Source: an uncultured Muribaculaceae bacterium
Lineage (GTDB): Bacteria > Bacteroidota > Bacteroidia > Bacteroidales > Muribaculaceae
NCBI GenBank assembly: GCA_949742535.1
Contig: CATJQX010000164.1
Location: forward strand, 1 to 53,229
DNA: 53,229 nt
Reading direction: 5' to 3'
Shown piece after piece: positions 26,085-34,879 of the stretch. Position 1 is the stretch's first letter. Each line of letters begins with the position of its first letter. Below the pieces are notes generated by a model. It saw nothing but the letters and a program-made list of their open reading frames with translations. It had not been told where the DNA came from and did not search any database. A program made the translations under genes and the position numbers.

Positions 26085-27515
26085 TTATTTCATTAATTGT
26101 CCGTTTTCACGTAAATAATTCGCAATCGAATAAAGAACGCCATTTATGAACTGCCCGCTGCGTGGAGCGCAATAATAGTTGGCGATCTCAACATATTCGT
26201 TCATAGTCACTGCCATGGGGATATTGGGGAATTTCAGAAGCTCTGTGATGGCAGTTGTCAGTATCACAATATCCATGAATGCGATTCTCTCGGGATCCCA
26301 TGAATTTCCATTGATAAATTTATCAATATATTCACGATAGAGATCCCTGTTTTTTATTGCATTCAGGAAAAGCTCAGGACCGAACTTCGCATCTTCCTCA
26401 TCTTTGTATATAGGCAAGAGTTCTACTGTCTTACCTTGAGATTGAGCAAAATGTTTGATACTTTTAAGGACAAATGTCCCCATAATTGTTATATCGTCAT
26501 TCCAGTATACAGATCTGGCCTCAAGAGCCTCTGCCAAGGCATCGGATGGGAGCACGACTGTGCGCATCAGTGTACGCCAAAGTTCACAATCGCTTTCAAA
26601 ATCACAGGTTTCAGCATCCATATATTTCTGATATGCGTCTGAAGCCTTGATTTTATCTGTTATCTCCTTTAGCATGAAATAGTCCTCTTCCCAGGAAAAC
26701 GGATGTTTCTTGAGGTATTCCTCCATGTCAGGATTCTGTCGGATCGCTTCAACGAAAGCATTTTCAACGAACCGCATATTCGGATTCAGCTCATGGCTGG
26801 AAGGGCAATACTTTGCTTTCGCATTCTCGATACGGTCCCGTTCCATATCGGTAATATAGACCGGGAGTATAAGTAGCGCATGATACAGCTCATAAGCTTT
26901 TTCAAGCGAATCATTCAGTGATTTTTTTGCTTGCGCGAAAGATGTCCGCACATCATTGTAGTCATTCAATGTGCGAGTGAGCATCTCTACACCTTTTTGG
27001 AAACCGGCTAAAGTAAACGTTTCGTCTGCACGTGCGGCTTCAATTACCAGCGGATTAGAGGCTATTATGGTATTGAGTATTACACACCAGAACTTTACAT
27101 CATCCTCCAAGTCATGATGCTTTTTCTTAGTGTAATCGGTATAAGCCGCAGAACGGATAATGAGGCTGTAGAGACGCAACAGTGTCGAATCATACATTTC
27201 GATGCCGGAATTTCCTTTGGAAATTATTTCACGCACATCTGTATCCGACGCCAATGCGGATGCCAGTTTGTTTAATGAAAGCATATTGGCATCGCCGATG
27301 CTCTCGAGAGGGTTTCTACGGGTTCTGTCGTTGTAGACCCTGTACCCCGAAAGTTCCAAAATCATCAGGAGAAGATTCAGATAAACCCGATATGCGAATT
27401 TTGCGTCACGGCTACTCCCTTCGGGAGCTTTTGTCAGATGGAATTCATTACGGGTAAGCAGATAAGAGTATAGCATCTGCACTACCTTTATTCGTATTAA
27501 AATTCTATTTACCAT
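26085..27515 (-). CDS. nusB: Transcription antitermination factor NusB (long Bacteroidetes form)
   Basis: 476-aa protein. The C-terminal 130 residues carry the NusB RNA-binding fold (DPERIAFMDIVILTTAITEL, IPMAVTMNEYVEIANYY, GQFINGVLYSIANYL); the N-terminus MVNRILIRIKVVQMLYSYL also echoes NusB helix 1. The roughly 300-residue middle is helical and of unknown role. Bacteroidetes NusB proteins are typically longer than the 140-residue E. coli form, so this is not a fusion artefact. The start at 27515 (MVNRIL) is preferred to a longer reading from 27575 because a -7 element lies between them. It heads the nusB-yajC-ybbR-coaE operon. Confidence 0.88.
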   Translation of the reverse strand: MVNRILIRIKVVQMLYSYLLTRNEFHLTKAPEGSSRDAKFAYRVYLNLLLMILELSGYRVYNDRTRRNPLESIGDANMLSLNKLASALASDTDVREIISKGNSGIEMYDSTLLRLYSLIIRSAAYTDYTKKKHHDLEDDVKFWCVILNTIIASNPLVIEAARADETFTLAGFQKGVEMLTRTLNDYNDVRTSFAQAKKSLNDSLEKAYELYHALLILPVYITDMERDRIENAKAKYCPSSHELNPNMRFVENAFVEAIRQNPDMEEYLKKHPFSWEEDYFMLKEITDKIKASDAYQKYMDAETCDFESDCELWRTLMRTVVLPSDALAEALEARSVYWNDDITIMGTFVLKSIKHFAQSQGKTVELLPIYKDEEDAKFGPELFLNAIKNRDLYREYIDKFINGNSWDPERIAFMDIVILTTAITELLKFPNIPMAVTMNEYVEIANYYCAPRSGQFINGVLYSIANYLRENGQLMK

Positions 27516-27545
27516 TTCTAAATGTCCTAATGATTTTTTCAGCCG

Positions 27546-27576
27546 CAAAGTTAGCAAATAGTTGCCAAATGACAAC
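27546..27576 (-). promoter_or_regulatory. Promoter of the nusB operon
   Basis: On the minus strand GTTG (27573-27576), 19 bp, then TAACTTTG (27546-27553): perfect -7, one-mismatch -33. Predicted leader of about 24 nt before the start at 27515, which supports that start. Confidence 0.55.
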
Positions 27577-27631
27577 TACCCATTGTATGATTTTTTAGAT
27601 ACGAGATGGGCAGATACCCCATTTAGGCGCA

Positions 27632-28687
27632 TTATTGAGGTGTTTCTTCCTTAGTGGCGGCAAGAGGATTCCATCCCTGTGCGCGGATTTCCATTTCGTT
27701 TCCGTCACGGGTTATCATGGCGCACCCTAATTCCGGTTTTGTTATATGCCCTATCACTTTGATGCCGGGAAGTTTCTTTATCTCCTCATGCATATGCAGT
27801 GGTATTGTAAAGAGAAGCTCATAGTCCTCTCCCCCATTCATGGCGGCTGTAACCAGATTCATATTAAGCTCCTCTGCCATTAATGCCGTCTGGTAATCAA
27901 TTGGGATTCTGTCTTCGTAAATGCGGCAGCCCACATTCGACGCCGAACATATATGCCGCAGTTCAGATGACAACCCATCCGAGATATCCATCATCGAAGT
28001 AGGCTTGATACCCGCCTTTTCAAGTTCCTCTATTATATCACGCCTGGCCTCCGGTTTAAGCTGACGCTCTATCAGGTACTCCTTTCCCTGAAACTGCGGA
28101 ACAAAATCTTTTTGTCCGGCAGACGCCACTTTTTCCCGTTCCAACAGTTGAAGTCCCATATATGAAGCTCCCAGATCTCCGGATACACATATAAGATCTG
28201 TATCTTTGGCTCCAGAACGATATACGATTCTATCTTTAGGGGCGTCACCTATGCAGGTGATGGATATAACCAATCCGGCTCGTGACGATGTTGTATCGCC
28301 TCCCACAAGATCAACTCCGTATATCTCGCATGCAAGCCGGATTCCACTATACAACTGTTCAATATGCTCAAGAGTAAAGCGTTTGCTTATGGCAAGCGAT
28401 ACGGTTATTTGTCTCGGATGTCCATTCATGGCATATATATCCGAAAAATTTACCACAGCAGCTTTATAGCCCAAATGCTTTAGCGGAACATAGGTAAGAT
28501 CGAAATGAATGCCTTCTACAAGCATATCTGTAGAGACAAGCACTTCCGTATCTTTATATTCCATGACAGCGCAATCGTCACCGACTCCTTTCAACGACGA
28601 TGTGTTGACCAGTTTTATGTCCTTCGTCAGATGATCTATCAGGCCAAATTCTCCTAAAGTAGATATCTCTGTTTGCTTTTCGTCCAT
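27632..28687 (-). CDS. thiL: Thiamine-phosphate kinase
   Basis: 351-aa enzyme making thiamine diphosphate from thiamine phosphate and ATP. It follows the PurM/ThiL fold: GVGDDCAVMEY near residue 40, STDMLVEGIHFDLTY, SDIYAMNGHPRQITVSLAI (the family's SD-x-A-MG motif with Tyr-Ala-Met-Asn), GGDTTSS, and DISDGLSSELRHI. Length is normal. It lies downstream of punA, with a terminator hairpin in the 74-bp gap; whether it has its own promoter is unclear. Confidence 0.93.
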   Translation of the reverse strand: MDEKQTEISTLGEFGLIDHLTKDIKLVNTSSLKGVGDDCAVMEYKDTEVLVSTDMLVEGIHFDLTYVPLKHLGYKAAVVNFSDIYAMNGHPRQITVSLAISKRFTLEHIEQLYSGIRLACEIYGVDLVGGDTTSSRAGLVISITCIGDAPKDRIVYRSGAKDTDLICVSGDLGASYMGLQLLEREKVASAGQKDFVPQFQGKEYLIERQLKPEARRDIIEELEKAGIKPTSMMDISDGLSSELRHICSASNVGCRIYEDRIPIDYQTALMAEELNMNLVTAAMNGGEDYELLFTIPLHMHEEIKKLPGIKVIGHITKPELGCAMITRDGNEMEIRAQGWNPLAATKEETPQ

Positions 28688-28713
28688 GTTTGTTGTAAGT
28701 AAAGCGTTGAAAA

Positions 28714-28753
28714 TGTGGAGATATCCGTCTGTCGCCAGATGGACATCTCCACA
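28714..28753 (-). terminator. Intrinsic terminator after punA
   Basis: 18-bp stem with one mismatch and one G-U pair (arms beginning TGTGGAGAT and ending ATCTCCACA, loop TCGC). On the minus strand the hairpin is followed by TTTTC. It lies 8 bp beyond the punA stop and before thiL, so it should attenuate transcription inside an otherwise continuous gene run. Confidence 0.65.
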
Positions 28754-28761
28754 TCAATAGA

Positions 28762-29574
28762 TCACAGGCGCTCTACGAGCGTTTTTACAAGTTCCTTTGT
28801 AGTGGGTTCTGCTTTGATGGCTGCCTGTTGTACCTCTTCGTGAGACGGAACATCCGTAACATCCTTTCCTCCGAGATCTGTTATTACCGAAAGGCCGAAT
28901 ACTTCCATACCTCCATGGCGTGCAACTATTACTTCGGGTACGGTAGACATCCCGACAGCATCCCCGCCTATGACTCTAAAGTATTCATACTCGGCCGGGG
29001 TTTCAAAAGTAGGCCCGGTTGTTCCTACGTATACTCCATGCATGAGACGGATCCCTTTCTCCGTTCCGATCTGGTCTGCCAGATTTATCAGCCGGTGGCT
29101 GTATGCTTCCGTCATAGCCGGGAAACGGTCTCCGAGTTCTTTATAGTTTTTACCACGGAGGGGATTTTCGGGGAACAGATTTATGTGGTCCGTAATGATC
29201 ATCACGTCCCCGACTTTAAACTCCTTGTTCATACCACCTGCAGCATTGGAAACTATGAGTGTCTCCACACCGAGAGCTCGCATCACTCTTACCGGGAATG
29301 TGACAGTTTTCATGTCATACCCTTCGTAATAGTGGAATCGTCCTTGCATTGCCATCACTCTTTTTCCGGCAAGATCTCCAAAGATAAAGTTCCCGCTGTG
29401 TCCCTCTACTGTCGACACTGGGAAATTCGGAATCTCGGAATATGGAATCACAGTCTTATTCTCGATCATTTCGGCAAGTGGTCCGAGCCCTGTGCCAAGT
29501 ATGATTGCAAGTTTCGGCATATCCGAAACTTTTGAACGAAGATATTCGGCGGTATTATTTATTCTCTCTAACAT
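28762..29574 (-). CDS. punA: Purine nucleoside phosphorylase
   Basis: 270-aa phosphorylase cleaving purine (inosine/guanosine-type) ribonucleosides with phosphate. Family II motifs: LGTGLGPLAEMI near residue 27, phosphate-loop VEGHSGNF, RFHYYEGY, NAAGGMN, the base/ribose region GVYVGTTGPTFETPAEYEY, and VGMSTVPEVIVARH. The ATG at 29574 (MLERINNTAEYL) fits relatives; an ATG four codons upstream (29586) is also possible. It lies between lpxK and thiL in a sppA-lpxK-punA-thiL order I recall as common in Bacteroidales. Confidence 0.93.
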   Translation of the reverse strand: MLERINNTAEYLRSKVSDMPKLAIILGTGLGPLAEMIENKTVIPYSEIPNFPVSTVEGHSGNFIFGDLAGKRVMAMQGRFHYYEGYDMKTVTFPVRVMRALGVETLIVSNAAGGMNKEFKVGDVMIITDHINLFPENPLRGKNYKELGDRFPAMTEAYSHRLINLADQIGTEKGIRLMHGVYVGTTGPTFETPAEYEYFRVIGGDAVGMSTVPEVIVARHGGMEVFGLSVITDLGGKDVTDVPSHEEVQQAAIKAEPTTKELVKTLVERL

Positions 29575-29667
29575 ATTATTTGGCATTAAAGTCTGTTTTA
29601 GTTGAAACGTTATAAACAATAGGTTTGTTCCCTTGAGTTTAGTTTTCTCAGGATTTTCAATCCGATA

Positions 29668-30756
29668 TTATTTAATCGCATTAAGAAGTGATTTCTGTAC
29701 TTCCAGATCAAATGTCTGTGAGTTCATAGGATCAAAATCAACTTCTATGGGCTGATAATATATCAGTTTCTTTAAACTGTGCGGGAAGTATGGATTATTC
29801 GTCAGGCGAACGGCATCCTTCTCGGTCGTAACAATATATTTTCTTTGTCCATCTGTTTCGTTGAAACGTTTGACTACCGTTTCCAGATCTTTTCGTGAAA
29901 AATTGTGATGGTCAGGAAATAATTTCACTTTAACTTTTGCCCTGAACCCCTTAAGATATCTGATCAACGGTTTGGGATTGGCAATTCCCGACAGAACGAG
30001 TATGCTATCCTGCTCGGTCAAACGATTAAGCTGAATTTGCTCGGTCACATCATCCGGGAACAATGGTTTAAGTGCGCCATATCTGTAACGTGAGAAAAAC
30101 AGTTTTTGGAATGGGAATAGTTTCAGATTGTTTTTGAAAATACGGTATTCCAGCGGATTCAACTGGTCGGGGCATTTTGTGACAACAACCATGTCTGCTC
30201 GGTATACGGCGCTTTGAGGTTCGCGCAATCGACCGAGAGGAAGCAATTTGTCATAAAATATAGGGTTGTTGAATTCTGTCAGCACAATCGAAAGTGTCGG
30301 TTTTACATACCTGTGCTGAAAAGCGTCGTCAAGTATAATCAGATTTATTCTGGGATCAAGACGAAGCATTTCTTCAATTCCATGGCAACGGTCCTCACAC
30401 ACTGCTACAGTAATTTCTCTGCCGAATTTTTGGTAAATCTGATATGGCTCGTCACCTATGTCCAAAGGTGTTGATCTACGTGTTGCCAACACAAACCCCT
30501 TGGTAGAACGCTTATACCCCCTGCTCAAAACACCGACATGGTATTTGTATCGAAGCAGATTGATTATATATTCAGTATGAGGCGTTTTACCTGTGCCCCC
30601 CACGCCGATATTGCCAACCACGACAACCGGCACCTGAAATTCTTTCTGTTTCAGAATTTGCCATTTGAACATAAGATTTCTTACCCCTACACCGAAACCA
30701 TATAGTTTGGATAGCGGAAGAAAAATCAGGGTTGATATTAATTTGTTCTGTGCCAA
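29668..30756 (-). CDS. lpxK: Tetraacyldisaccharide 4'-kinase
   Basis: 362-aa inner-membrane-associated kinase that phosphorylates the lipid A precursor. It begins with a hydrophobic N-terminal segment (LIFLPLSKLYGFGVGVRN), then Walker A VVGNIGVGGTGKTPHTEY and the DDAFQHR motif of the family. The start codon is TTG (TTG GCA CAG) with AAAGGA just upstream; the membrane-associated N-terminus is conserved, so starting at the later Met29 would remove an essential part. It follows sppA on the same strand with 63 bp between. Confidence 0.92.
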   Translation of the reverse strand: MAQNKLISTLIFLPLSKLYGFGVGVRNLMFKWQILKQKEFQVPVVVVGNIGVGGTGKTPHTEYIINLLRYKYHVGVLSRGYKRSTKGFVLATRRSTPLDIGDEPYQIYQKFGREITVAVCEDRCHGIEEMLRLDPRINLIILDDAFQHRYVKPTLSIVLTEFNNPIFYDKLLPLGRLREPQSAVYRADMVVVTKCPDQLNPLEYRIFKNNLKLFPFQKLFFSRYRYGALKPLFPDDVTEQIQLNRLTEQDSILVLSGIANPKPLIRYLKGFRAKVKVKLFPDHHNFSRKDLETVVKRFNETDGQRKYIVTTEKDAVRLTNNPYFPHSLKKLIYYQPIEVDFDPMNSQTFDLEVQKSLLNAIK

Positions 30757-30819
30757 ATCCTTTCGTACAAGATGTTCTGAAATACCGTAAAATTTCTGAG
30801 GTTATGTCATCCCAACACG

Positions 30820-32592
30820 TCAGTTGATCTCTATTGGTTCCATCCGGGCTTGTACAGGATCGAGTTCCTGCAATTCTTTCAGACGCTTATATATCGGGTA
30901 ATATGAACCGAGTTCATTCTTTATGGCATTGAGTTTCATCTGTGAGTTTAGTTTTAGAAGCATGTCAAGGAAGTTGTCCTTTTCAGAAGGATAACTGACA
31001 ATCTGGTATTTTTTATACCCCTTTGCTTTTGCCAATGCTTCTATCGCGTCATTCAGTGATCCAAGTTCGTCTACCAGACCAATTTTTTGCGCTGTCATAC
31101 CATCCCATACACGCCCCTCGGCAACAGCTTTTATTGAATCTTGCGATATATGGCGCCCCTCAGCACATCTGCGTGTAAAGAGGTCATATCCACGTTCAAC
31201 CATATTCTGCATGCGGGCATACTGAAACGGTGTCATCGGTTCAAAAATATTGGGTGCTGAGGAGTTTTCGTTGGTCTCTACGAAATCTATATTCACACCA
31301 AGTTTTTCATTCAATAATGTTTTTGCACAGGGGATCAGCCCGAAAATACCGATCGAACCGGTGAGCGTCATCGGCTCGGCATATATTTTTTCTGCTCCGC
31401 ATGAAATGTAATAGCCGCCCGAAGCTGCGACATCTCCCATCGAGACATATACGCTTTTCCCTTTTTCTTTGAAAACTTCAATAGCATGCCATATCTGTTC
31501 TGACGCAAATGCGGATCCACCTCCTGAATTCACGCGAAGCACCATGGCGTCAATGTCATCGTCATTTGCAAGATTCAGTATGTCTGGGACAACTCTATCT
31601 GACGCGATTCCTTCGTTGCCACCTTCTGTTATATCACCACAAGCATAATAAACCGCAATCTTGTTCTTTTCGCTTTTTTTATGTGGAACTTCAGGGGCAG
31701 ATGCAAGATAATCCCTGACGTTTATCAGATTTAAGTCTTCGTCAACTGATTTTCCTGTTTTGTCCTTGAGGTATTCTTCCATTTGGTCTGTATATTTGAG
31801 ACCGTCCACGATCTTTTGTTCAATCAACTGCTCTGCCGGCAGTAATGCACCCAAAGTGTCTGCCAGGTGGTTGAGACTTTCTACTGAAACATTGCGGGAT
31901 TTGGAAATTTCTTCGGTTATTTTCCCCCAGATATTGTCAAGAAATGTCCGGGTCTGCAGGCGATTGGCTTCGCTCATATGCGTTAGGATATACGGTTCAA
32001 CCGCACTCTTGAACGTGCCGACTTTCACAACCTGCATCTCCACCCCGACTTTATCCATGAATCCCTTAAAAAAAGGAATACCGGATACTAATCCTCTGAG
32101 GTCTACTTCTCCGATCGGGTTAAGAAACATCTCGTCGGCAACTGATGCCGTATAATAATCTCCCTGCGAATATGTATTGGCATATGAGATTATCCATTTT
32201 CCACTTTTTTTGAAATCGGCGAGAGCCTTTCGGATTGACTCCCGTGTAGCAATCCCGGCTGATGCTCCTTCGCAATTTATATATATACCTGAGATTTTCC
32301 TATCAGAGCGCGCAGCATCAATTGCGTCGATTATATCACTAAGAACTGCTGGCTGCGGTTTCTCATTCAATACATCGTATATATTTGCCAACGAACCTTT
32401 CTCTTCTATCACACCTGACAGATCAAGGCATAGAATACTGTTCTTTTCGACTTTCGCTACAGGCTTCGAAGAATCAAAAGTACGTACAACAGAACTGATG
32501 GCAAACGTCATTCCAAGAATCATAACGAGCATCACCGAAATCCAGATGGCCGTCAATGAACCAAGCAGAGATATAAAATACCGTTTAAGCAT
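30820..32592 (-). CDS. sppA: Signal peptide peptidase SppA, 67-kDa type
   Basis: 590-aa membrane-anchored serine protease that degrades leftover signal peptides. One N-terminal transmembrane helix (about residues 9-35) is followed by two tandem ClpP-like domains. The Ser-Lys dyad is split across them as in E. coli: Lys195 in VGTFKSAVEPY (N-terminal domain) and Ser391 in GDVAASGGYYIS (C-terminal domain). Length matches the long form. First gene of a run with lpxK and punA, driven by a well-formed promoter with a leader of about 105 nt. Confidence 0.95.
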   Translation of the reverse strand: MLKRYFISLLGSLTAIWISVMLVMILGMTFAISSVVRTFDSSKPVAKVEKNSILCLDLSGVIEEKGSLANIYDVLNEKPQPAVLSDIIDAIDAARSDRKISGIYINCEGASAGIATRESIRKALADFKKSGKWIISYANTYSQGDYYTASVADEMFLNPIGEVDLRGLVSGIPFFKGFMDKVGVEMQVVKVGTFKSAVEPYILTHMSEANRLQTRTFLDNIWGKITEEISKSRNVSVESLNHLADTLGALLPAEQLIEQKIVDGLKYTDQMEEYLKDKTGKSVDEDLNLINVRDYLASAPEVPHKKSEKNKIAVYYACGDITEGGNEGIASDRVVPDILNLANDDDIDAMVLRVNSGGGSAFASEQIWHAIEVFKEKGKSVYVSMGDVAASGGYYISCGAEKIYAEPMTLTGSIGIFGLIPCAKTLLNEKLGVNIDFVETNENSSAPNIFEPMTPFQYARMQNMVERGYDLFTRRCAEGRHISQDSIKAVAEGRVWDGMTAQKIGLVDELGSLNDAIEALAKAKGYKKYQIVSYPSEKDNFLDMLLKLNSQMKLNAIKNELGSYYPIYKRLKELQELDPVQARMEPIEIN

Positions 32593-32637
32593 TATCTTAT
32601 TTCTTAAAACTCACCTGAATAGGTCTTAGGCAAGTCG

Positions 32638-32649
32638 ACAACATGTTGT
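32638..32649. promoter_or_regulatory. 12-bp palindrome in the sppA leader
   Basis: ACAACATGTTGT is self-complementary and lies between the predicted sppA transcription start (near 32698) and its ATG. It could be an operator or an mRNA hairpin; weak evidence. Confidence 0.25.
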
Positions 32650-32704
32650 TTTAATAAATATGGGAACACAAAACGTGGCCATACGGAATATTTTTTCACT
32701 GCAA

Positions 32705-32735
32705 CAAAAATACGAATTAAATTTTGATTAACAAA
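32705..32735 (-). promoter_or_regulatory. Promoter of sppA-lpxK-punA
   Basis: On the minus strand TTTG (32732-32735), 19 bp, then TATTTTTG (32705-32712): both elements perfect and correctly spaced for a Bacteroidetes housekeeping promoter. Confidence 0.6.
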
Positions 32736-32839
32736 ATATGTAAACATCTCGTAAAAATAGATCAATGCCTATTGATGTCAGTTTCTATGCCATTTTGAGA
32801 ATTTTATGTTGATTAGCATATAGCCGCGTTGCAGGTTCG

Positions 32840-32862
32840 AGCGACTGTATGTACAGAGCGCT
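32840..32862. other. Hairpin in the sppA/lipoprotein intergenic region
   Basis: CTGTA-TG-TACAG extended by AGCG/CGCT with unpaired A residues gives a compact stem; partly complementary bases continue outside it. It lies in the 461-bp divergent gap between the two promoters, which otherwise holds no gene. Role unknown. Confidence 0.3.
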
Positions 32863-32929
32863 TGCGACATGCCAAAATATTTAAAACTCATTTTGCCGGA
32901 TAAATGTTTCATGATTAGGATTTTTTTGC

Positions 32930-32937
32930 TAATTTTG
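32930..32937 (+). promoter_or_regulatory. Promoter -7 element for the lipoprotein-DUF5723 pair
   Basis: TAATTTTG, perfect TAnnTTTG, with TTTC (32906-32909) 20 bp upstream as a near-match -33. Leader of about 110 nt. Confidence 0.5.
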
Positions 32938-33053
32938 CACATCATAAACAAACGCACGATTCTTGACCGTCTTCTGACGCTACTAACAAAATCTATTGCA
33001 CATATCACTCACACAAACACATCACACAACATTATACATATTTTTCCCCTTTT

Positions 33054-34850
33054 ATGCGAAAACATTCAAAAATGAGGAGGTCTCCTCTTCTTAGTGTTAT
33101 CACGATTGCGTCTGTTTCATTGACCAGTTGTGTCGATCACGATTATGATCTTAGCAAAGACATGGATCTGAATGTCACTCTTGGAGGTGAGATTATTTAT
33201 CTGCCGGCAAGTTCAACCGGCAACCTCACAATGGATAATATCCTCGACCTCGGATCCGAAAGTTCGATCAAATCGATAACGGCAAAAGATGTTGCCGACG
33301 GCAAAAACTATGGTTTGAAGGAAGGTGATTATGTCCTGATACAGAATGCCGACCCTACATATTCCTCAGTCAAATTAGAGCAGGTCCATTTGAAAAACAC
33401 ACAATTCATATCGGAGGGTGTCACAATCCCTTTCGCATCTGGAAGTGAATTCACGATGCCTGCAAATTTTACCTCGGATATGAGTATTACGGATAATGAA
33501 GTAGACAAAAATCTCATATCAGTAAACGAAGCCGTTACTGATATGAGTATGGTATTTGATGTCTACTATACTTCCGAAATATATTCCGGTGTCATCACCA
33601 TCAACAGAGGTTACCGAATTGAATTCAGTGAAGACTGGGATGTGTCTATTACAGATCCTGAAACACTGAAATTTGCAAAGATGACAGACAACCACACACT
33701 GGAATTCACCACTGACGCCAGTTTCGACATTCACACGCCCCTTGATTTTCGGATAAACGTTACTCGCTTCCGCCTCGGAGACAGTAAAGGAGAGGGGCTT
33801 TATGCTCCCGGGCATTTCCAACTTGATACTTCAATCAATTTTGTCGGAGATGTATCAATTGATGACAACACTCAAGGTTCTCAGATCGGTGCAATTGATA
33901 TGAACGCCACTCTTACCGTTGAAGATGCGGTTCTCCTGTCTGTTACAGGTGTGGTAGATCCGAATATAGACATCAAAGACACTACAGTTGCCATTGAGGA
34001 TGTTCCTGATTTTCTTAGTGCAGACGACAATAATCTTGACATAGCAAATCCTCAGGTATATTTCACAGTAAATAACGGCTCTCCGGTTTCTGTCTCATTT
34101 ACCGCAATTCTTCGCTCGGTATACGAAGACAAATCTCCTGTTGATGTATATATCGGAAAATGGGATAATGGCGAAGGAACCAGAGAAATAATTATACACC
34201 CTGGATTAAACCGGATATGCCTATCTCGTACGGGCGAGAATTCAGATCACAATGTCACCAATGTAGAAGTTCCAGAAATCTCTACCCTGCTATCCACTAT
34301 TCCCGACGAAATCCTTATCACAGATGTGGATGCCAGTGTTTTACAAGAGCCGGTGACCTTTGTTCTGGCTGCTGCAGGCGAGCCCGGATATGAATTTGAA
34401 ACCTCATATGAGGCTGTAGTACCTATTGCTTTTGGCAATGAGTTCAGGATCACTTATGATGACACAGAAACTGGTTGGGATGAAGATTTCGAGAAATATA
34501 ATTTCAACCAGGTAGTGGTAAGCATGGATGTGGTAAACTGCATACCTCTTTCACTGAAGCCTGATGCGGAACTGCTTTATGGAAATGGGCATATATTCGA
34601 CAATGTGACAATTGATGTAGATGGAGAAGTCATTGCCGGTAGCATTTCCGCACCTGCCACATCACATATTACAATAACGGCTGTAAGCCACGGAGAGAAT
34701 CTCAAAGGACTCGACGGCATCAGATATTTATTTTCCGCATCCACGACCGACGACGCTAAAGATGTGATACTCAACAAAAAACAGACGCTTAGATTCGAGA
34801 ATGTAAAAATCGCAATCAAAGGCGGTGTTACTATTGATCTCAACGACTGA
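33054..34850 (+). CDS. Large lipoprotein of unknown function
   Basis: 598-aa exported protein with a lipoprotein signal: basic MRKHSKMRRS, a hydrophobic stretch, and lipobox SLTSC (Cys26) followed by VDHDYDLSKDMDLN. The remainder is acidic and beta-rich, with recurring segments such as DLGSESSIKS, FDIHTPLDFRINV and ILITDVDASVLQEPVTF that suggest several immunoglobulin-like or adhesin-like domains, but no enzyme motif. An ATG at 33072 (MRRSPLL) is an alternative start. It is followed 29 bp later by a DUF5723 barrel gene, so the two products probably act together at the outer membrane. I do not recognise a named family. Confidence 0.8.
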   Translation: MRKHSKMRRSPLLSVITIASVSLTSCVDHDYDLSKDMDLNVTLGGEIIYLPASSTGNLTMDNILDLGSESSIKSITAKDVADGKNYGLKEGDYVLIQNADPTYSSVKLEQVHLKNTQFISEGVTIPFASGSEFTMPANFTSDMSITDNEVDKNLISVNEAVTDMSMVFDVYYTSEIYSGVITINRGYRIEFSEDWDVSITDPETLKFAKMTDNHTLEFTTDASFDIHTPLDFRINVTRFRLGDSKGEGLYAPGHFQLDTSINFVGDVSIDDNTQGSQIGAIDMNATLTVEDAVLLSVTGVVDPNIDIKDTTVAIEDVPDFLSADDNNLDIANPQVYFTVNNGSPVSVSFTAILRSVYEDKSPVDVYIGKWDNGEGTREIIIHPGLNRICLSRTGENSDHNVTNVEVPEISTLLSTIPDEILITDVDASVLQEPVTFVLAAAGEPGYEFETSYEAVVPIAFGNEFRITYDDTETGWDEDFEKYNFNQVVVSMDVVNCIPLSLKPDAELLYGNGHIFDNVTIDVDGEVIAGSISAPATSHITITAVSHGENLKGLDGIRYLFSASTTDDAKDVILNKKQTLRFENVKIAIKGGVTIDLND

Positions 34851-34879
34851 TTCAACCTCTTTTCATAAAAATTAGATTA

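Noticed and set aside
25660-30760. TGGCAC at the ybbR and lpxK starts considered as sigma-54 (-24) boxes
   Set aside because: No GC or TTGC (-12) element follows at the right distance; the TGGCAC is explained by the TTG-GCA start codons.
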